A stretch of DNA of 64,000 nucleotides. It comes from Sulfopaludibacter sp035606355 (GTDB taxonomy: Bacteria; Acidobacteriota; Terriglobia; Bryobacterales; Bryobacteraceae). The notes beneath the pieces were generated by a model. That model saw only the letters and a program-made list of their open reading frames with translations, ran no database searches and had not been told where the DNA came from. This document shows, in pieces, positions 62,009-64,000 of this stretch. Positions within the stretch are counted from its first letter, which is position 1; each line of letters starts with the position of its first letter. The DNA lies in contig DATNFO010000040.1 of the NCBI GenBank assembly GCA_035606355.1, forward strand, positions 62,001 through 126,000, in the 5' to 3' direction. The position numbers were made by a program, and so were the translations under genes.

Positions 62009-64000
62009 GTGTCCGGCTACCGGCGCCTGATCTCAGCGCTTCTCTTCACCGGCGCCGCGGCGGCACAGACGTATACCGCTCCGGCCGGCATCCGCCCACC
62101 CGTCCGCAAAGCTCACGCGGCAATTCTGCCAGGGGGCCGCATCATCGCTCCGGCTGGTCAGGAGTATGCCACCCGCGGCGCTCCCTTCGGACTGGCGGTC
62201 AGCGCCTCCGGAAACACCATCGCGCTGGCCGATACCGGACCCTGGGTCTCTTCCCTCACGGTCTTAGAGCGCTCGCGCAACGGAATCTGGGAGGGACGAA
62301 ACATCGGGGCGCACGTAGCAGGAGCGCTCGACGATTTCGCGCCCGCCGATTGGCGCACCGTCTCGATCGGAGTCGCGTGCGCCGGCGATCGAGGCGTTTA
62401 CCTGTCCGAAGGGAATTCCGGCCGCGTCGCCTTCTTCGATGCTTCCGACGACCGCCGGCGCACCATCGATCTCAATCAGCCGCCCTATAAGGATTCCTAC
62501 ACCGGCGATCTCGCCATCGACAACACCCGCAATCTTCTGTATGTCGCCGACCAGGCGAACAACCGCGTCGCGATTGTGGATACGCGCAACCGCCAGATTC
62601 TTGCGAGTGTAAAAACCGGACGCCTGCCGTTCGCGCTGGCTCTCTCTCCGGATCGCCAGAAGCTGTACGTGACCAACGCGGGCACGTTCAATTACCGGCC
62701 CGTTCCCGACGTCGACCCATCGAACCTCGCAGCCAGCGGACTCACCTTCCCGGCGTTCGGTTTCCCAAGCGCCGAAGCACTCTCCGGAGCGCAGCGGCAG
62801 ACCGGCCGCGGACCCGTGACGGTGCCGGCATTGGGCGATCCGAACGCTCCTGAAGCGAACTCGCTCGCCGTTATCGACGTCGCGACGCCGAACGCGCCGA
62901 AGTTCGTCACCTTCATCCGCACCGGCAAGCCCGTCGGCGCCGATGCCGTGGGAGGCAGCAGTCCTTCGGGCGTGGTCGCATTCGGCGATCGGGTGTTCGT
63001 GTCGAACGCGAATAACGACTCCATCAGCGTCATCGACGCCGCGACGAATACCGTAACTTCCGAAATCCCGATCCGAATCCCGGGTCTGGAGCAGTTGCGC
63101 GGCGTGATTCCGCTGGGTCTGGCGTATGTTCCCGATACGAATTGGCTTCTGGTGGCTGAAGCGGGCATCAATGCGTGCGGCGTGATCGACGTTGCGGCGG
63201 GAAAGGTCCTGGGCCACATTCCTACCGCGTGGTATCCCACGCGGGTCGCGGTGGACGGCGAATCGGTGGTGGTTGCCGCTGCGCGCGGGCACGGCTCGGG
63301 CCCGAGCGGTCCGGGCATGTTCACTCCGGCGCAATTGCATCAGGGAAGTGTGTCCATGTTCACGCTGCCGGGCATTGACGATCTCGCCGGCTACACCGCA
63401 ACGGTGATGAATGCCAATGGCTTCACGCCGTCTGCGGCGCCGCAAACGCCTTTGCCGGCAGGGATCAAGCACGTGGTGCTGATCGTTAAAGAGAATCGCT
63501 CGTATGACGAAGTGCTCGGGGATATTCTCGAAGCGTCGAACGGACGCGTGCTCGGCGCGCCGGCCCTCGCCTATCTCGGAGAAAGCGGGTCGGTGGATGG
63601 CCGGCATATTCGCATCAGCATCCGCGGCGCGAATTTGACTCCCAATCACCACGCGATCGCGCGCCGCTGGGCGTTCAGCGACAACTTCCACGCGGAGTCC
63701 GAGGGCAGCATCGAAGGGCACAGGCTGCTGGCCGGGATTTCGCCGAATGGATGGACCCTGAGCTCGGCATTTGCGGCGTATGGCGGCGGCAAGGACTTCC
63801 GGTTGGAAGATGCACCAGGCCGGCGGGCGTTCGCCGGTACTGCGTCCAGCGTGCAACCGGAGGACGAATCCGAGGCGGGCACAATTTGGGATCACTTCGC
63901 TCGTCATGGAGTTTCCTTCTTCAACTTCGGGGAAGGCTTTGAGCTGCCCGGCGTGGCTGAGGCGGCAGGGATGGACGGCACGGGCGCGCGTTTTGTCACA
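62009..64000 (+). CDS. Secreted YncE-like beta-propeller/phosphoesterase bifunctional protein, 3' end outside window
   Basis: The frame is open from a GTG at 62009 to the right edge (664 codons). Signal peptide SGYRRLISALLFTGAAAAQ. Residues of about 30-480 form a YncE/cytochrome-cd1-like propeller (LAIDNTRNLLYVADQANNRV, LALSPDRQKLYVTNAGTF, VFVSNANNDSISVIDAATN). From about 485 the alkaline-phosphatase-superfamily phosphoesterase domain begins (HVVLIVKENRSYDEVLGDI, PNHHAIARRWAFSDNFHAES). The conserved E-N-R-S-Y/F-D motif of phosphoesterases is intact. The domain is cut by the window edge. Substrate unknown; periplasmic or surface. Confidence 0.87.
   Translation, partial: MSGYRRLISALLFTGAAAAQTYTAPAGIRPPVRKAHAAILPGGRIIAPAGQEYATRGAPFGLAVSASGNTIALADTGPWVSSLTVLERSRNGIWEGRNIGAHVAGALDDFAPADWRTVSIGVACAGDRGVYLSEGNSGRVAFFDASDDRRRTIDLNQPPYKDSYTGDLAIDNTRNLLYVADQANNRVAIVDTRNRQILASVKTGRLPFALALSPDRQKLYVTNAGTFNYRPVPDVDPSNLAASGLTFPAFGFPSAEALSGAQRQTGRGPVTVPALGDPNAPEANSLAVIDVATPNAPKFVTFIRTGKPVGADAVGGSSPSGVVAFGDRVFVSNANNDSISVIDAATNTVTSEIPIRIPGLEQLRGVIPLGLAYVPDTNWLLVAEAGINACGVIDVAAGKVLGHIPTAWYPTRVAVDGESVVVAAARGHGSGPSGPGMFTPAQLHQGSVSMFTLPGIDDLAGYTATVMNANGFTPSAAPQTPLPAGIKHVVLIVKENRSYDEVLGDILEASNGRVLGAPALAYLGESGSVDGRHIRISIRGANLTPNHHAIARRWAFSDNFHAESEGSIEGHRLLAGISPNGWTLSSAFAAYGGGKDFRLEDAPGRRAFAGTASSVQPEDESEAGTIWDHFARHGVSFFNFGEGFELPGVAEAAGMDGTGARFVT

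Overview
The window is GC-rich, gene-dense bacterial DNA that most resembles an acidobacterium of the Bryobacterales/Candidatus Solibacter type. The signs are protein families typical of that group: a Solibacter-type C-terminal domain (TIGR03437) with HAF repeats, an SBBP/BNR propeller protein ending in the same kind of domain, an Oar-like TonB-dependent receptor, an ADOP-type duplicated permease, a VWFA-related protein, a PEP-CTERM protein and many secreted carbohydrate-active enzymes. No phage, plasmid, CRISPR or transposase genes were found.

Layout. 1-8.6 kb: propeller protein (runs off the left edge) downstream of a TonB-dependent receptor, a small OB-fold protein, a TlpA-like thioredoxin, and a HAF/Solibacter-C-terminal protein broken by one in-frame TAG. 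8.8-11.5 kb: ArsR regulator coupled to an unusual triple-SRPBCC protein, then a zinc-ribbon/RDD membrane protein. 11.5-18.3 kb: lptD, then an electron-transfer operon (tetraheme cytochrome c, Tat-exported Fe-S protein, NrfD, polytopic protein) with no catalytic subunit. 18.3-18.9 kb: dispersed hairpin repeats and the PEP-CTERM leader. 19.5-36.3 kb: secreted BNR protein with an esterase, KDG kinase, BON lipoprotein, OprB-like porin, a serine hydrolase-NamZ fusion, a GH106-CE15 fusion with a PLP lyase, and a DUF1015 protein. 36.3-48.3 kb: a long minus-strand run. Its backbone is ffh-rpsP-khpA-rimM-trmD-(GH28, ADOP permease)-rplS-rnhB, so the usual trmD-rplS link is split by a pectinase and a permease. 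48.4-50.2 kb: a low-complexity secreted protein with hexapeptide repeats. 50.3-53.5 kb: HIT protein, tatA-tatC, a small coiled-coil protein and a methyltransferase. 53.55 kb: tRNA-Ala(CGC). 53.7-64 kb: VWA protein, the menaquinone (futalosine) genes mqnE and mqnP, a PP2C operon, a double GNAT, a Crp/Fnr regulator operon, and a YncE/phosphoesterase protein running off the right edge.

How the parts may work together (inference). GH28 polygalacturonase, GH106-CE15, an OprB-like sugar porin and KDG kinase fit plant cell-wall (pectin/rhamnogalacturonan) use, although they are dispersed. The NrfD module could draw electrons from the menaquinone pool that the mqn genes supply, and its Fe-S subunit carries a Tat signal served by the tatA-tatC pair. 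Short palindromic repeats of several families sit at many gene ends. One family supplies or abuts the stop codon of three different genes.
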